From Amoebidium appalachense (lineage: Eukaryota > Ichthyosporea), in NCBI GenBank assembly GCA_963693365.1, contig CAVNZM010000006.1:8308001-8372000 (forward strand): a DNA stretch of 64,000 bases. Reading direction: 5' to 3'. The translations under genes and the position numbers were made by a program. Below are positions 10,761 through 27,438 of the stretch, piece after piece. The notes beneath the pieces were generated by a model that worked only from the letters and a program-made list of their open reading frames with translations, did no database searches and was not told the origin of the DNA. Position 1 is the first letter of the stretch, and each line of letters starts with the position of its first letter.

Positions 10761-11696
10761 CGGCCATCCTTTTGCTCACCAACCATCATGTTGACAGCCC
10801 TCCATATGGCACCTACTGTCCCCCCCCCCCCCCCCCCCCCCCCACCCCACCCCGGGCCTCTTGCCCTCTCTACCTTCAACCCCCACGGTGGTGTCTCCAA
10901 CCCCCCTCTCCCCCCCCCCCCCCCCCCCCCCTGCATCCCTTGCAATCACTGGCCCCTACTCCCATTCTGCTTGGCAGAAGCTTGCCCCCCCCCCCCCGAT
11001 TCCCCGCCAAAAGAAAGCTCCACCCCAGCCCACCCCAACTCTACCCAGCAAAAACACATACACACATATCTGGAGCTTCCTAGTTTTTGCTCGACAGGGC
11101 AAGAATTGTCCCCAAAACCCACATACTACACACCTCTACTCACAGTGTGTGTTCTCATTAATTGTGGAGCCTAAGAGATTTAAAGGCCCTAGAGGGGGAG
11201 GGGGGGGGGGGGAGGGGAGGGGGGGGTGTGTGTGTGGGGGGGGGGGGGGGCGGGTGGGGGGTGTGGGGGGGGGGGGGGAGGGGGGGAGGGAGGGGGCCTG
11301 GGGGAGAGTGGGGGGAGGGGGGAGAAGAGGAGGGACCACACACCGCCAAGCTCGTTTACACAAGTCCATAGGCCTCGGAGTACAGAGGCTCCCCATTGAT
11401 GCCGGTGAGCTTCCCAATTTGGAAGGTGTGGTCGGCCTTGAGCACGTTTTTTACGGGCTTGAGCTGCGTGTCCAGGCTCTGGTACTTTGCCGTGCGGTCG
11501 CTGAACTCAGTATACACGGCACTCAGGTCAAAGTTTGCCTGCACCCCAAATACTGTTAGAACTCCACCACCCTCCCATCAAGGACCATCCCCCCCATTCC
11601 CTCTAGTCCCTCGTGTTCATCTCACCTCTCTGTATTTTCGTAAGTCTGTATGGCTTTTCCCATCTCAAAAACGCTACACACCCATCTCCGGCCGTT

Positions 11697-11698
<2 letters not shown>

Positions 11699-11764
<66 letters not shown>
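11699..11764. repeat. poly-C run of 66 nt
   Basis: One of the longest uninterrupted homopolymers in the window. The same intron position in the parental copy (from 29827) has a shorter run, so the length is unstable or was assembled unreliably. Confidence 0.8.
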
Positions 11765-11765
<1 letters not shown>

Positions 11766-11999
11766 CCCCCCCGGCTCGCGCAAACCCTCCAAGTCATTGC
11801 ACCAACTTTCACCTTCTTTCCCCTTTGTGCCCCATCTGCAGTTTGTCCCCTGCACGTCCGTTTGCCCTTCCCCCCACACCCTCCTGCCACTACTATAATA
11901 ACCATTAAGTACCGCCACCAAGATCCAGTCTACCACCATGTGCCCACCCCCCCCCCCCCCCCCCCCCTCCCCTCCCCCACCCCCCCACCTCCTTCCCAA

Positions 12000-12033
<34 letters not shown>

Positions 12034-12186
12034 CTCTCCACCTCCTTTCCCCCAACACACACAGACACACATGCGCACACCCACCATCTAATTTCAGGCA
12101 TAACAGTTCTACACGATTTCCCAAGCACACTCACTGGTACATGGACCGTTATGCTTTCACCCCTCTGATGATCCCTCTGCCCTTCC

Positions 12187-12393
12187 CCCCCCCCTGTTGC
12201 AGGCCAAAGTGTCGTCCAGGCCAAAGTGTCGTCATCTCTAATTAAAATCCAGGTCGTCAAATTTGACTGGTCTAGGGGGAATATCGGGCAGGCCAAAATG
12301 CACCCCCCCCCCCCCCCCCCCCCCCCCAATACCCCGGGTGACAAGGGGGTCAGAGGGTTTGTATGACGTGGTGGGAGAAACACAGTGTGTGCG

Positions 12394-12444
<51 letters not shown>

Positions 12445-12559
12445 ATAAACAATCATTGTCGTGACCTTAGCTTATGACATGTTTTGGCCGGAAAAAGATC
12501 ATGTCTACTGTTACCAGTTTTTTATCATCTTGGTGCAAATGATGTATTCGGGGGGGACC

Positions 12560-12590
<31 letters not shown>

Positions 12591-13341
12591 GGGGGGTTTG
12601 TGGTATAATCATTATAGTGTCCTGAGCTTGTTGCTTTGTGTGTTGGTCGAAAAAAAATCATGGCCACAGATAGCAGGATTTTACCAACTCGTTGCAAATG
12701 AGTGGTTTGTATGTATTTATCATGCCATTGCATTTACCTTACAGAAGCCATAATACACCACTGATTATTAGTCGTAATCATCTTGTATTCTTAATCATTC
12801 TTACATCACAATGTTAAAGTGGGTTTACATAGACTAAGTACCGCTCACATGGAATAAAACCCCGGGCCCCCCGCCGGCGGACAGCATATATATTTTGTAT
12901 GTTTTAGTTGTCACTACGTTAAAGAACCATACACAGCAGCCAATTCATGTTATATTCGTAAATATCTTCCATGCACAATTGTCAATCTTGATCTTATACT
13001 TATACACCTACATGAAATAAACCCAGACAGCATGCAACCAGCACATTTATGGTGTATTTAAATACGAGCAGGCATTAAGTCCTTCATTCCAGTTCAAACG
13101 ATAATGGCATGTTGGCAGCAAAAAAAAACAAAAAACCCCCCAAAAAAACAAAAAAACACCGATATCCACAAGGTCGTCTACACTACATCCACAGTTGACT
13201 TTGCATACGTCAGTTTGCGGGAGCCCACGCCTACCAGTGGTTCCTGGGCGGGCACATACACCATGAAGTTGAGATGCACATCCTTAATGCGTGCCCAATT
13301 CAACTTAACATATACTATATATATTATATAAGTATACCGTA

Positions 13342-13379
<38 letters not shown>

Positions 13380-14100
13380 GTACACCGGCCCTAGTCAGCA
13401 ATCTGACACCGTATTACATTTTTGTCCAGATAATCCATTCACATTTGGAATAGTAGAAATTCGCCAGAGTTAAAAGTATGAAATCAAGCACAGTAAGATT
13501 TGGTAGGTCTTTCACTGTGGCATGCATATGCATGTTGTGTATGGGCGAACTTTTGATGACGTAAACAGCCAGCGGTTGCCCGGGTTTGGCGTATTTAGGC
13601 AAATTCCGTGCATTTTGACACCATTCAGGATCGTATTTACAAATTGGATGCCCCCTTTTGGATCGTATTTCGGGGTTTTCTAAACCGTAATTTGGGCCGA
13701 TACGATTAGTAACGCAAACCCTGTAAACAACCCTGCATGCTTGCCGTCTGCAGCTGGCCAGAGTTATGAACATACCCACTCGTTCATAATAATAAATCGG
13801 GCCCAGTACCTTGCACGAATGAAAATACGTATGTATATATAACCAGCATTAGTGGTTACTCGATATATACATATATCTTTTGAGATACACAAGCAAGTAC
13901 AGATAATAATAATACATGCAGGCATGCATGCATGCCCACCGGCCGCCCATGGCATGAATCGATATCACGGGCGTTATACGCAACATGTTGCGGCAACTTG
14001 CGGCCTTGCAAGGTCCTGCAAGCTTATTTTATTAGTTGCAAATATTTGGTGCCAAAGTTCAAGGTATGGCATGTCCACCTTGCCGCGTGGGCCTTAACAA
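12187..14100. other. non-genic stretch with G/C homopolymers
   Basis: Contains a direct 15-bp repeat at about 12204-12235, poly-C at 12302-12327, a G-run at 12396-12443, the diverged tandem pair at 12445-12705, an (AT)n tract at 13346-13374, and AT-rich unique sequence. A 121-codon minus-strand frame (13414-13779) has no recognisable domain and was not called. Confidence 0.5.
12445..12705. repeat. diverged tandem duplication, ~105-bp units
   Basis: 12445-12550 and 12597-12705 align with many substitutions. Both run from an ATAA(A/T)CA-type start through a GG(C/T)CG-AAAAA block to GCAAATGA, and they are separated by a G-run. Confidence 0.55.
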
Positions 14101-15400
<1,300 letters not shown>

Positions 15401-16235
15401 ACCTACTTCTTCCAACGGTTACATTCCGATCAGCGCCTTTTGTAAACCCCTGTGAACACTGTTTCTCTAGCCAAACCCCGCACCGAATACATGTAGCAAG
15501 GAGCACATTGGCAGATTTGTTTGGCCTTCTTCTTATGTATATTTTTCTGAAATTCGTGGTATACTACATATGCTGGCAGAATAAAGGGAGTTTCCGGCTT
15601 TTAGGCCGATCAATTGTCCCCGTTCCAGCACATCCGGGTCAAGCCATTTGTTCAGCATATAAATCACGATATGAACTGCAATTTTCTTCCTAACACTTTA
15701 TTATTATTGTTCCCTTCTATATTTCCTATTTTTTCTCTTTTCTTTTTCTTTTTTGTTGTATTATGGCGCACTTGACGCTTGCTGCGGGCAAAACGATGGT
15801 GCACAGCTGATGCGCAGTACGCCAATCATATGGCTAAAATTCCCTCTGACCCGGCCCGGCCCGAAAACCTAAAAGAAACCTCCTTAAATAATTGATCGGG
15901 GCAAAGATTAAGTGCTCACCATGTGTATGCCGGGGCGTCCATGTGTGTCTGTGCGTGTGTGTGCGCGTGTGGCCATAATTGGGTATGTGGGTATGTCAGT
16001 ATGTGTGCTGCGTGTTTGAAAGTGTGTGTGTGCGCGTCACAGTGTGTGTGCTATCCAACAATATACAATCGGAATTGCTTAGGTAACTGGTGTGTGTGTG
16101 TGTTTAAACACATAGTATCGTGTGGAGCCGCCGGTGACTTGCAAGAATGTGCGCATTTGAGTGGGCACGTGTGTGCTCGCAGAAGAGGAAGAGAAGAGGA
16201 GTGTGTGTGTATGTGTGTGTGTGCGTGTGTGACAC

Positions 16236-16300
<65 letters not shown>

Positions 16301-18046
16301 CGCAACGGTTGGTGGTTAATGGATGCATGTGGGTGTGCAAGAGAGGTGGGATGAGGGGGGCAAAAAAAGGAGGGGGGGGGGGGGGGGAGAAAGGGGGGGA
16401 GAAGAAATGCTGCGGGATTGAGGAAACCGAGTGTGTGTTTTGTGGGCCTTGCGTGTGTGTGTACCTGTGGTGTGTGTGTGTGTGTGTGTGTGTGTGGTTG
16501 CGTGTGTGCGTGCGAGCGTGCATGCACGAGTCACAGTCACATGTTTTCTCGTGACTATCTGCCTAGTGGGTGTGTCTGTGTGTAGCACTCTAAAATGTGT
16601 GTGTACACATGTGGTTTTTTATTGGGTGTCACGGTGCATGTATCTGCGTGTCCGTCTCGATGTTTTTGTGTTTTTATGTGTGTGTGTTTGTGTGCGTACT
16701 ATGATATCTTGAACAAGTTTAAAGGGAAACATCTAGCTTAGTAACATGACAAACCACGGCAATGACGTGTGCGGCACACGCAGTGCGCCTACACAGTCGT
16801 TTTATCACTGATGCCCCTAGACATACATGCAGCGTACGGTAACTGGGATATTAACCCATTACAGTAGTTCGGTTATGACCACCAATACTCCTGACAGCTT
16901 GATAGGATTGATTATATATGGTAAGTACTTGATTCGAGTGATTGGTCTGGGAAATGCATTCCTGAGCCACGGCGACATGCCGGCTGTCGAAAGTATCCCG
17001 AGGCAGACCCGCTTGTGATTGGCTCCGTGACTCATATCCAGTGAGTACTAAAATTTAGCAGCATGCCAAGCACGTCCTTTGGAAAACAATTACTGATAAA
17101 CGAGAAATGGAATAGAGAGCAGCTAAAATAAAAAAACGCTTAAAAACACCTATATTAACGCCTAATAAAGTTTATTTTAAACATCAATTTATCAGCAGGC
17201 GAAGTTTGTTAACGCCTTATTTAATAGATATACGTGTATTCAACAAACCGTTATGATGCTGGTGAGGCATTGCGGCTTTTTATTCGTAGATTATCACGAA
17301 TGTAGCATAAACTTATGCGGACGAGTGCAAGTCAAACAGCACTAGCTTTGAATCAGGTTTATGATTTTTCAGCTCACTAATAACTTCGATAGCGCATAAA
17401 CTCTTTGATTTCGGAAAGCTTCAATACTGAAACTAATTTTTGAATGTTTGTGCTTTGGAAAAGGAGTTGCACAGCGTCCCGAATGTGAGAGAAAAGGTTT
17501 GTCATAGAGAGCACCTTGTAAACCCTCATAAATCACGAGTCTGGTTTCGGCGTTTACTAAGTTGAAGTTGGATGGTGTACAATGGTCTACTGTTTTTGAC
17601 CCCAATATCTTGTCTTCAAAAGGGGGTAAAACGTTTTGAAGCCAATCAAATGTGTTGAAAGCAGCTCTTAAGCTTTTAATGGACAGATTTGAGTAATGCG
17701 ATTGGGCGTGAGCGCATCACCTAAATGTGCCAATTTTGCCGCTTGCTACCGGGCTTACCATATTAGAGCTGCCTTGTCAAGCTGCCTGAGGTCATTTTCA
17801 TTGCTTTAACACATGCACGTTCAGTTTGGCCTTTTGCCACATATGCGTTTCTCTTGTTGTCTAGTCAACCTTTAAAAACCAAGGAATCGCAAAGATCCGT
17901 GCACAATAATAATTAATGCATTTAAAATCAGAATTCCTCCCTGCATGTCTTAAAACTTGCGCCATTGTATTGGTCTAGTACATATGTCTACACACCCTCA
18001 CCATATCAACCATTTCACCAACACATACTTTTTCCCCTATGAATAA
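15401..18046. other. intergenic, mixed GT-rich and unique sequence
   Basis: 15950-16700 is GT-rich, with a (GT)n near 16231-16297. 16750-18040 is ordinary mixed-composition DNA with only short open frames (for example 17369-17605, minus) that show no recognisable domain. Confidence 0.5.
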
Positions 18047-18056
18047 CCATATAAGG
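18047..18056. promoter_or_regulatory. CArG-box-like site downstream of protease gene
   Basis: CCATATAAGG, an exact CC(A/T)6GG match, four bases beyond the stop codon of the aspartic protease gene. The consensus is that of SRF/MEF2-class MADS factors; a role here is inference, and single matches occur by chance. Confidence 0.25.
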
Positions 18057-18059
18057 CTA

Positions 18060-20872
<2,813 letters not shown>

Positions 20873-20953
20873 TTTCGTGAAAGGCTCTTGTGTTGGGAGA
20901 GTGTTGTGTATGACTGATAAAAAAAGTGAACGAAAAAAGTCGCTTGCATTCGG

Positions 20954-20960
20954 TTTTATA
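20954..20960 (-). promoter_or_regulatory. TATA box of aspartic protease gene
   Basis: TATAAAA on the minus strand about 82 bp upstream of the ATG at 20872, a plausible core-promoter position given a short 5' leader. Confidence 0.5.
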
Positions 20961-23244
20961 CCCGAGTGGTTGCGTGCCTCAAACCTTGAGAACTAATTAT
21001 ATAGGACTTTATGGTCTGGTTTGCAATGTTTTGATTCGCTGCTATATATAGCTAAGATCCTGGGCGAGGTGACGTCACCCTGTGTGTTTTTCTGCCATGG
21101 GCCGGGCCCTTGGCCCGGGTACCATATCAGGAGCGGGCAATTTTTGAATTCTCCCTCCCCGGCCCCGCCGGGGAAAATTTGAGGTTTTTGGACCTCAAAG
21201 AAGTCAAATCCTGCAAAATCCACTACCGGGAGGCCAAAAAGGGTGATTTTACAAAAAAGGAGGGACATACATGAAAAAGAGAAAATGGGCGAGTTCAGTG
21301 GGCTGCCGATAAGTATATTTCGTGCTGGGCCGGTATACATGCTGCCGTGGTTGTTGCTGTAGACGGCAGTATGGCATCGCATGTGTCACGTGACCTGCAC
21401 GTGAATGCGACCATGTGCAGGCACTGAGTCTAGGGGGATTTGTATGTGTGTTTTGGAGCACCGACAAGGCAGAGCCAGGGTGAGGGATGTGTAAACATGG
21501 AGTTTAGGGAGATCGTGCTGCTATTGTAACATGTGCACAAAACAGCCACGTGCACCGGCACACTCCGGTGTACAGAACAATAATATGCACATGCGTCACT
21601 GTAATATCATGTATGCGCATGCCGCACAAGGTTTAGGAGACCACCACAGTATATACTATTTTCTTTTGGTTGATATCCATGTAGGAATGGTGTGTTGCAG
21701 TTGTCATGATCAGCCTGAGGCAGGCACGTGCACTCACTGAATCACTAGAACTCATGAATAAAAAATACATTCGCTAAAAACGGCAAGGTAAATTTGGGGC
21801 CAAGCTATTATTTCCCCCTTTTAAACGTTTTTTTAGCTCCAAGAACTTCGACGCCAAAATTTCTATATTTGGCCATCGTATATGATAATGAACACGTGTA
21901 CTTAAATTAAAGTAGTTATATAAATATGAGCGGCCCGTTACAAATACAGTGACGAAAAACAGTGACCCACGAGCAGTTTTTCTTTCTATCCCCCCCCCCC
22001 CCCCCCCCCCCCCCCCCCACCCCCCCCACACACACACACACACACACACCAGACACACACACCACCACCACGGTGACCACCACCACCACCACCACCACCA
22101 CTCACCCCTTAAAAAAACCACACACATACGTGCACGTGTACACACACACACAGAACACCACCACCACCTCCACTGGACCCCATTTCCTCGTTGTTTTCTT
22201 AAGCCTTCAGACCAGTCCTGCACACTGGAGTTAAACAATTGAATTCACCTAGGCTGACATGCATCCACCCCCGCCTTCCACTTCCCTCCCCCCACCCCCT
22301 CCCCCCACCCCCCCCCACCCCCACCCCCTCCCCCTCGATGAAGAAGGGCCCCCGTAAGCCTTGGGGGGGGGGGGGGGAGGGGGGGGGGGGGAGGGGAAGG
22401 GGGGAGCTCTTGAGCCTCCGGGTAGGGAAGTGGGGTCCGGGGATCCGGAGAGGAGGGGGGGGGGGGGGGGGGGGGGAAGGGGCATATAATATTGGGCCTA
22501 GATATCATAGTATGGGGCCCCGGGGGAGGGAGAGGTGGGGGGGGGAGGGGGGAGGATCCACGGGAAAGACCTTTAGGTGCATGTTCTTATTTATACCCCC
22601 TTCGAATCATCCCCCCTCTCCCCCCCCCCTCCCCCCCCCTGAGTGCAGGCCGTGACGTAGCTACGATAACCCTGCAGAAGGCAACAAAAATGTATTAATT
22701 ACTAGCACTATACATGTGTTCATAGTGCAGCTTGCACCACGTATGATCTCAGCAACTTTAAAGTAGTCACAAAGTTTAGTTATTTTCATTATTTTCATTG
22801 CTCTGAACTCTATTACTCTGAAATGATCACCGTGCATGTGCCGCAAGATAACAACCCTATATGTGTGCAGCTGCTGCCTGCAGGTTAGACTCGCTGAAAA
22901 GACAATTGTCAGTGTGCATCCGACGCTTGCAGCTGCAGCTAGCCTCTGCAACATTAATACTTGCCAAGTGAATGCTCTTACACTTGATCATCATTCACTC
23001 AAAAAACCGAGGACCGACAGATTAAATATTAATGTCGATCCGAATGATCAGCAAGTGTCTATGCGTACTACTATATATACACACACGTAAAATGCGAAGC
23101 TATCAGTTACAAGGCACACCTGCTGCACTGGCACACATACACATACACACCGGCAGATCGATGCTGTCAAAATTTACTTTCATGTACTTCGTAGGTCCGA
23201 CACAGGTGCACATGAACACGTACATATGTACAAGCCGCGCACAC

Positions 23245-23365
23245 ACCACACCACACATACACACACACACACACACACTCACACACACACACGCACACAC
23301 GCACACACGCACACACGCACACACGCACGCACGCACGCACACACACACACACACGCACGCACGCG

Positions 23366-23429
<64 letters not shown>

Positions 23430-23450
23430 GACACACACACACACACACAC
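23245..23450. repeat. (CA)n with CGCACA and (CG)n interruptions
   Basis: About 200 bp of alternating purine-pyrimidine sequence including a (GC)5 core near 23362, typical Z-DNA-forming composition. Confidence 0.85.
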
Positions 23451-23758
23451 ATCACTGGGTGCGCTCGCTGGGGATTAGTTTTTTGGCACGCTGTTGACTT
23501 TATCGTGTGTTTATTATTTGCTATTTATTGGCCAGCGGCCAACATTTAAAAATATACTATATACCTAAAAATAGATACTGACTACGGCCAGCAGACATTA
23601 TACACCTTCCAGGACACATTAACACCAATAGTCTAACACACCATACTCTCGATCACAAAGAATTCCTAACAAACAGAGAAAAGTGCAAAGGCTCTGTACT
23701 ATTTATTACTCAGATTCTAAATTTTAATTCTTTACAGTAAACTTCGGAATGAAAGCTA

Positions 23759-23791
<33 letters not shown>

Positions 23792-23877
23792 CCCCTAACA
23801 TGACTGTACGAAGAACAGGTATAACTTGAAGCACTACAACACATATGAGATCCGTTACATTGGTGTACATTCCAATA

Positions 23878-25477
23878 TTAGACACTAGTTTGGCTACTCT
23901 GACTACTCTGAGATCCTGATTGGCTGCCTGCAGACTTGCGGCCACGATTACTTTGCTTTCGATCGTGCCATTGCAGCTGCGTCTCTCCAGCAGGTGGCAA
24001 CGCCAGGCCCAGCACAGCAGATGCACGAGAAGGGGGTGGGAACTGCCCACCAGCCGAGGGCTGGCCCACATGGCCCAAGTAAGGATGGGGACCGTGCTGC
24101 GGCAGTAGCCCAGGCATGGGGAAGGCAGGGCCGGGCTGAGGCGGCATGATGCCCCACGGTGGGGGCCAGCCATGTGGGTGGTGCGGGCCTGGATGGGGTG
24201 CAGGGGGCATGTGCGGCACATGGCCCTGCTGCATGTCAAGCGCGGGTGCTGGTGGCATGGCATCCTGATTGGCTGCAACCCAACGTGGGCAGCTCTTGGC
24301 CCGATTGGAGCCGGGGCAGCCCTTGCCCTGGCGGCCACACGTCTTGCAGGTCTTGGGGGCTCTCTGGGGTGGCTGCATAGGAGGGGGCACCGGCAAATCC
24401 ATCTGCAGGGGCCCCTCAGGGCCAATGTTGCGATGCTTTTTGCCCACTAGCATGGGCAAGGGCCGCTCACGCTGCGCCCCTGCATCGACACCGTCTGGAA
24501 CAGGGAGGGGTGGCAAGGGGGCAGGCCGTATGGTTGCTGGCACAGCGTCTGCCCTCTCCTCGCGCATACGCTTGCGGTGATCTGCCAGGCCCTCGTGTGT
24601 GGAGCGCTGTGCATGTGCCGTCTGCCAGGTCTTCCACTTGTCGAAATGCTTCTTGATGTAGGCCGCATCCTTCATGTAGATTCCCCCAGCCACAGAGGCA
24701 GCCTTGTTGAAGTCTTGGGCCAAAGCCTCGAACAGCTGGCCGTTGGGCTTTGCATGTGCCTTGTAGGTGCCCAGGAGCAGCGTGCTGAATAGCTTGCGCT
24801 CCTGAGGGGTAAGCACCGGAAGGAAGGGGATGGCCACATGTTGCTTCTGCGCCAGGAACTTGTAGTCGCCCCTCAGTGCAGGGTCCGGCTGTGGTGCACC
24901 ACGCGCCACCTGGTTGCCCCCCCCCATGGCAGCACCGTCACCCTCCTCGACCTCACAGTCCTCTGGCCCGCCCATCACGCCATTGGCTGCAGGCTCGATG
25001 TTATCAGACGGAGGTGGGGGTGCGGGCACCGCAACTGGCTCCTGCGCCGGGGCATTGGCCACACAGGAGAGCGGGGCAAAGTTGAAGTACTCCTCCGGTA
25101 GCTTGTAGCAGCCTACGGGTACCCACTGGGGGTCGAGGTGATGGCCGTACAGCATCAGCGCCAGTGCCTCCATGTCGTCAACAATCCAGGGGCTGTAGTG
25201 GGGGGGCCCCGATGCCTGACCCAGGCGGTTGCGGTAGTGTGCACGCAGGTTGTGGCGGTGGCGCCTATTGGACATGGTGGCGTCCAGCAGGCGCAGCGAC
25301 ATGCGTGTGGCCCCAAAGTGGGTGGCCAGGGGGTTGTGCACTGCCCCCTCCACCTCGTTGGTGCCCCGGATGCAGCGGTAGCGCATGAGCCCATCTGCGT
25401 CGGCAGTGGTCTCGTAGTAGAGGGGCAGGCCGGGGGGGGTCCGACAGACAGCCATTTTGGGCGTGTTCGAGCAGCGA
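23878..25477 (-). CDS. exon 7: RGTNEVEG motif and C-terminal region
   Basis: Starts after a pyrimidine-rich CCCCCACAG acceptor. LPLYYETT and RYRCIRGTNEVEGAVHNPL carry the candidate third acidic residue of a transposase core. SNRRHRHNLRAHYRNRLG is basic. A helical, charged region follows (KKHFDKWKTWQTAHAQ, then DHRKRMREERAD), then the CKTCGRQGKGCPG...SCPRW Cys cluster, a Pro/His/Gly-rich tail and a Ser/Gln-rich C-terminus. This exon is missing from the duplicate. Confidence 0.65.
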
Positions 25478-25545
25478 CTGTGGGGGCACAAGCAAACATC
25501 AGAGAGATGGGTGGGTGGTGGTGGTGGTAGTGTGTGTGTATGTGT

Positions 25546-25591
<46 letters not shown>

Positions 25592-25664
25592 TGGGGTTGC
25601 TAAGGAAAAAAACGAGCAGGGAAAGGCAAAAAACAACTGGCTAGGCAGCAAGGGCCGTGCGGGC

Positions 25665-25730
<66 letters not shown>

Positions 25731-26298
25731 ATGTTTGGGGGGGGGGGGGGGGGGGGGGGGGGGGAGGCTAGGGTGTGCGTGTGTGTGCAGATGAACCAAG
25801 GATGACAAATAAGCGAAGAATCTTTTCTGTGGTGGTGGAGTTGTTGGGCGCCTGCAGGGGGAGGGGGGGGGGGGGGGGGGGTTGTTGCCTCGAGTCTTTC
25901 AAAGCCATCCTTCTTGAACAGAGGCTTGCCATCCGGTCCGGGCGGCACATCCTTGTAGGTGTTTTTGAACTCCACCAGCCGCGAGACCAGCGTGTATGGG
26001 TCGGGAATAACCCGCCGGATGCGCTCCATGAAGTAGCTCAGGTCGCCGCCCTTGAGCTCGGTTTCAATGTCGATGCCCTTCTGCTCCAGCACCCCCTGTG
26101 AGGCAGGATGCCAATATTAATTTACTACGCACACTGCAATTTGGGTTTGGTAGACTTTGATACCTGCCGTTATTGTAGGACCCCTCCCCTCCACCCCCCC
26201 CATCTTCTCCCCCAACACAAGTAAAAAATGCATGTGGCTATTTCCCCCCACAACCCTACATTATTTCTCTCTAGGCATATGAATAACCCCCACTCTCC

Positions 26299-26361
<63 letters not shown>

Positions 26362-27407
26362 TTGCCCCCCCTCTCTCTGAGGCTCAGGCTCTCTCTCTTC
26401 CCTCAGAAGTTTTGTCGAAGGTGTGCATGGTTGTGGGTGGAATGGTGAGTGTGTGCTAACGAGTGTATGTGTGTGTGCGCGTCAGTCACGCATGTTGTTG
26501 TTGCCGTTTTTTTTATTTTTATTTTTTATTTTTTATTTTGGGGGGGGGGGGAGGGGGGGGGGCACCTTCACATGTCCGTAATCCTCTTCATTCCACACAA
26601 ATATTGCCTCGCTGAGTGAGCGTGCGTACTCAGCCCTGCGGGGGTGTGACTTGTACGTGCCGTCCGCCGTGTTTGCAATGGAGTGGAAGGCGTCATTCAG
26701 CACAGTCTGCCACACCACCTCCCCAGGCGGTGCCTGGCCCAACATGCCCTCTCTGGGAGCTGCCTCGGGTCCCCCTGGGGCTGCCTCAAGGCCCCCCGGG
26801 GCTGCCTGGGGGTCCTGGGGGGGTGCCTGTGGGCCGGCAAGGGGTTGCTGCTGCTCGGCAGGGGGAGGACTGGCAGGGGGAGGGGCTGGGTCAGGGACCA
26901 CCGGCACCTCGGCACCTGGGTCCGGTGGGGGCTGAATGGGCCGTAGCCACTGCAGGTGCACCATCAGCTCAAAGGGCGGCGGGCCCAGCTCTCCCAGGGT
27001 CTTGCCCTTGTCGGGGCCAAAGGGCACCTGCATGGCCGGCGACAGCACCTGATCCACCCGCACCACTGCATGCTTCTTGCCCACCTTCATGCCCCCCCAG
27101 CGCTCCGGCTGCACAGCCAGCACCACCCCGGTGGCTGCTGCAGCATGTGGGCCCCGCCGGGGCACAATCTCAACCCCTTCACCGAGTGCCTTTGCATGAA
27201 GCCGCGCTGCATGTCATAGAGGGAAGCAAAAAACTCAGCCAAAAAGCCACAGCACCAACGTTTTTCTCTTCGCTCCACAAAAATCAAATGCATATTCCTT
27301 AGCAACCCCCCTTCCCCCCCCCCCCCCCCCCCCCTTCTCCCCCTCCCCCCCCCCCCCTCTCCCAGTGCCCAGCTTGTGTGGCACTTGCACGTGTTAACAG
27401 TGCTATA

Positions 27408-27438
<31 letters not shown>

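Larger units (their letters stand above)
7033..12186 (-). pseudogene. decayed internal duplicate of transposase-exonuclease gene
   Basis: Matches 25889-30233 closely, including introns, but lacks the first (DUF6729-like) and last exons of the parent. Exon equivalents on the minus strand are about 11538-11345, 11170-11144, 10379-9533, 9105-8464 and 7242-7050. Lesions against the parent: in-frame TAG (7047-7049) and TGA (7167-7169) in the sixth-exon equivalent; +1 nt near 9028-9031 in the fifth; +3 nt at about 9590-9592 that widens the exonuclease YxxxD motif; +2 nt at 11379-11380 and +4 nt near 11527-11535 in the second. Each lesion was read by direct comparison of the two copies. A solo LTR has also landed in one of its introns. 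It cannot encode a working protein. Confidence 0.85.
20873..23877. other. intergenic between two minus-strand genes
   Basis: Holds the protease promoter, a GC-rich palindromic stretch (21101-21120), C-runs and CAC/CCA repeats (21990-22170), G- and C-runs (22260-22640), and a long mixed (CA)n/(CG)n tract at about 23245-23450. 23500-23877 is the 3' flank of the transposase-like gene. No gene recognised. Confidence 0.5.

Noticed and set aside
11622-12452. Poly-Pro/poly-Gly open frames as genes
   Set aside because: They exist because C- and G-runs contain no stop codons. There are no conserved residues, and they overlap introns of recognised genes.
13414-13779. 121-codon minus-strand frame as a hypothetical gene
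   Set aside because: No domain, no splice or promoter context, and the composition is like the surrounding intergenic DNA.
15923-16712. Cys/Val-rich secreted protein
   Set aside because: The frame follows GT-rich sequence, and overlapping frames on both strands are equally open.
27100-27302. Apparent frameshift in the fifth exon of the parental gene
   Set aside because: It disappears when the acceptor at 27207 is used. The upstream frame that seemed to be interrupted is intronic.
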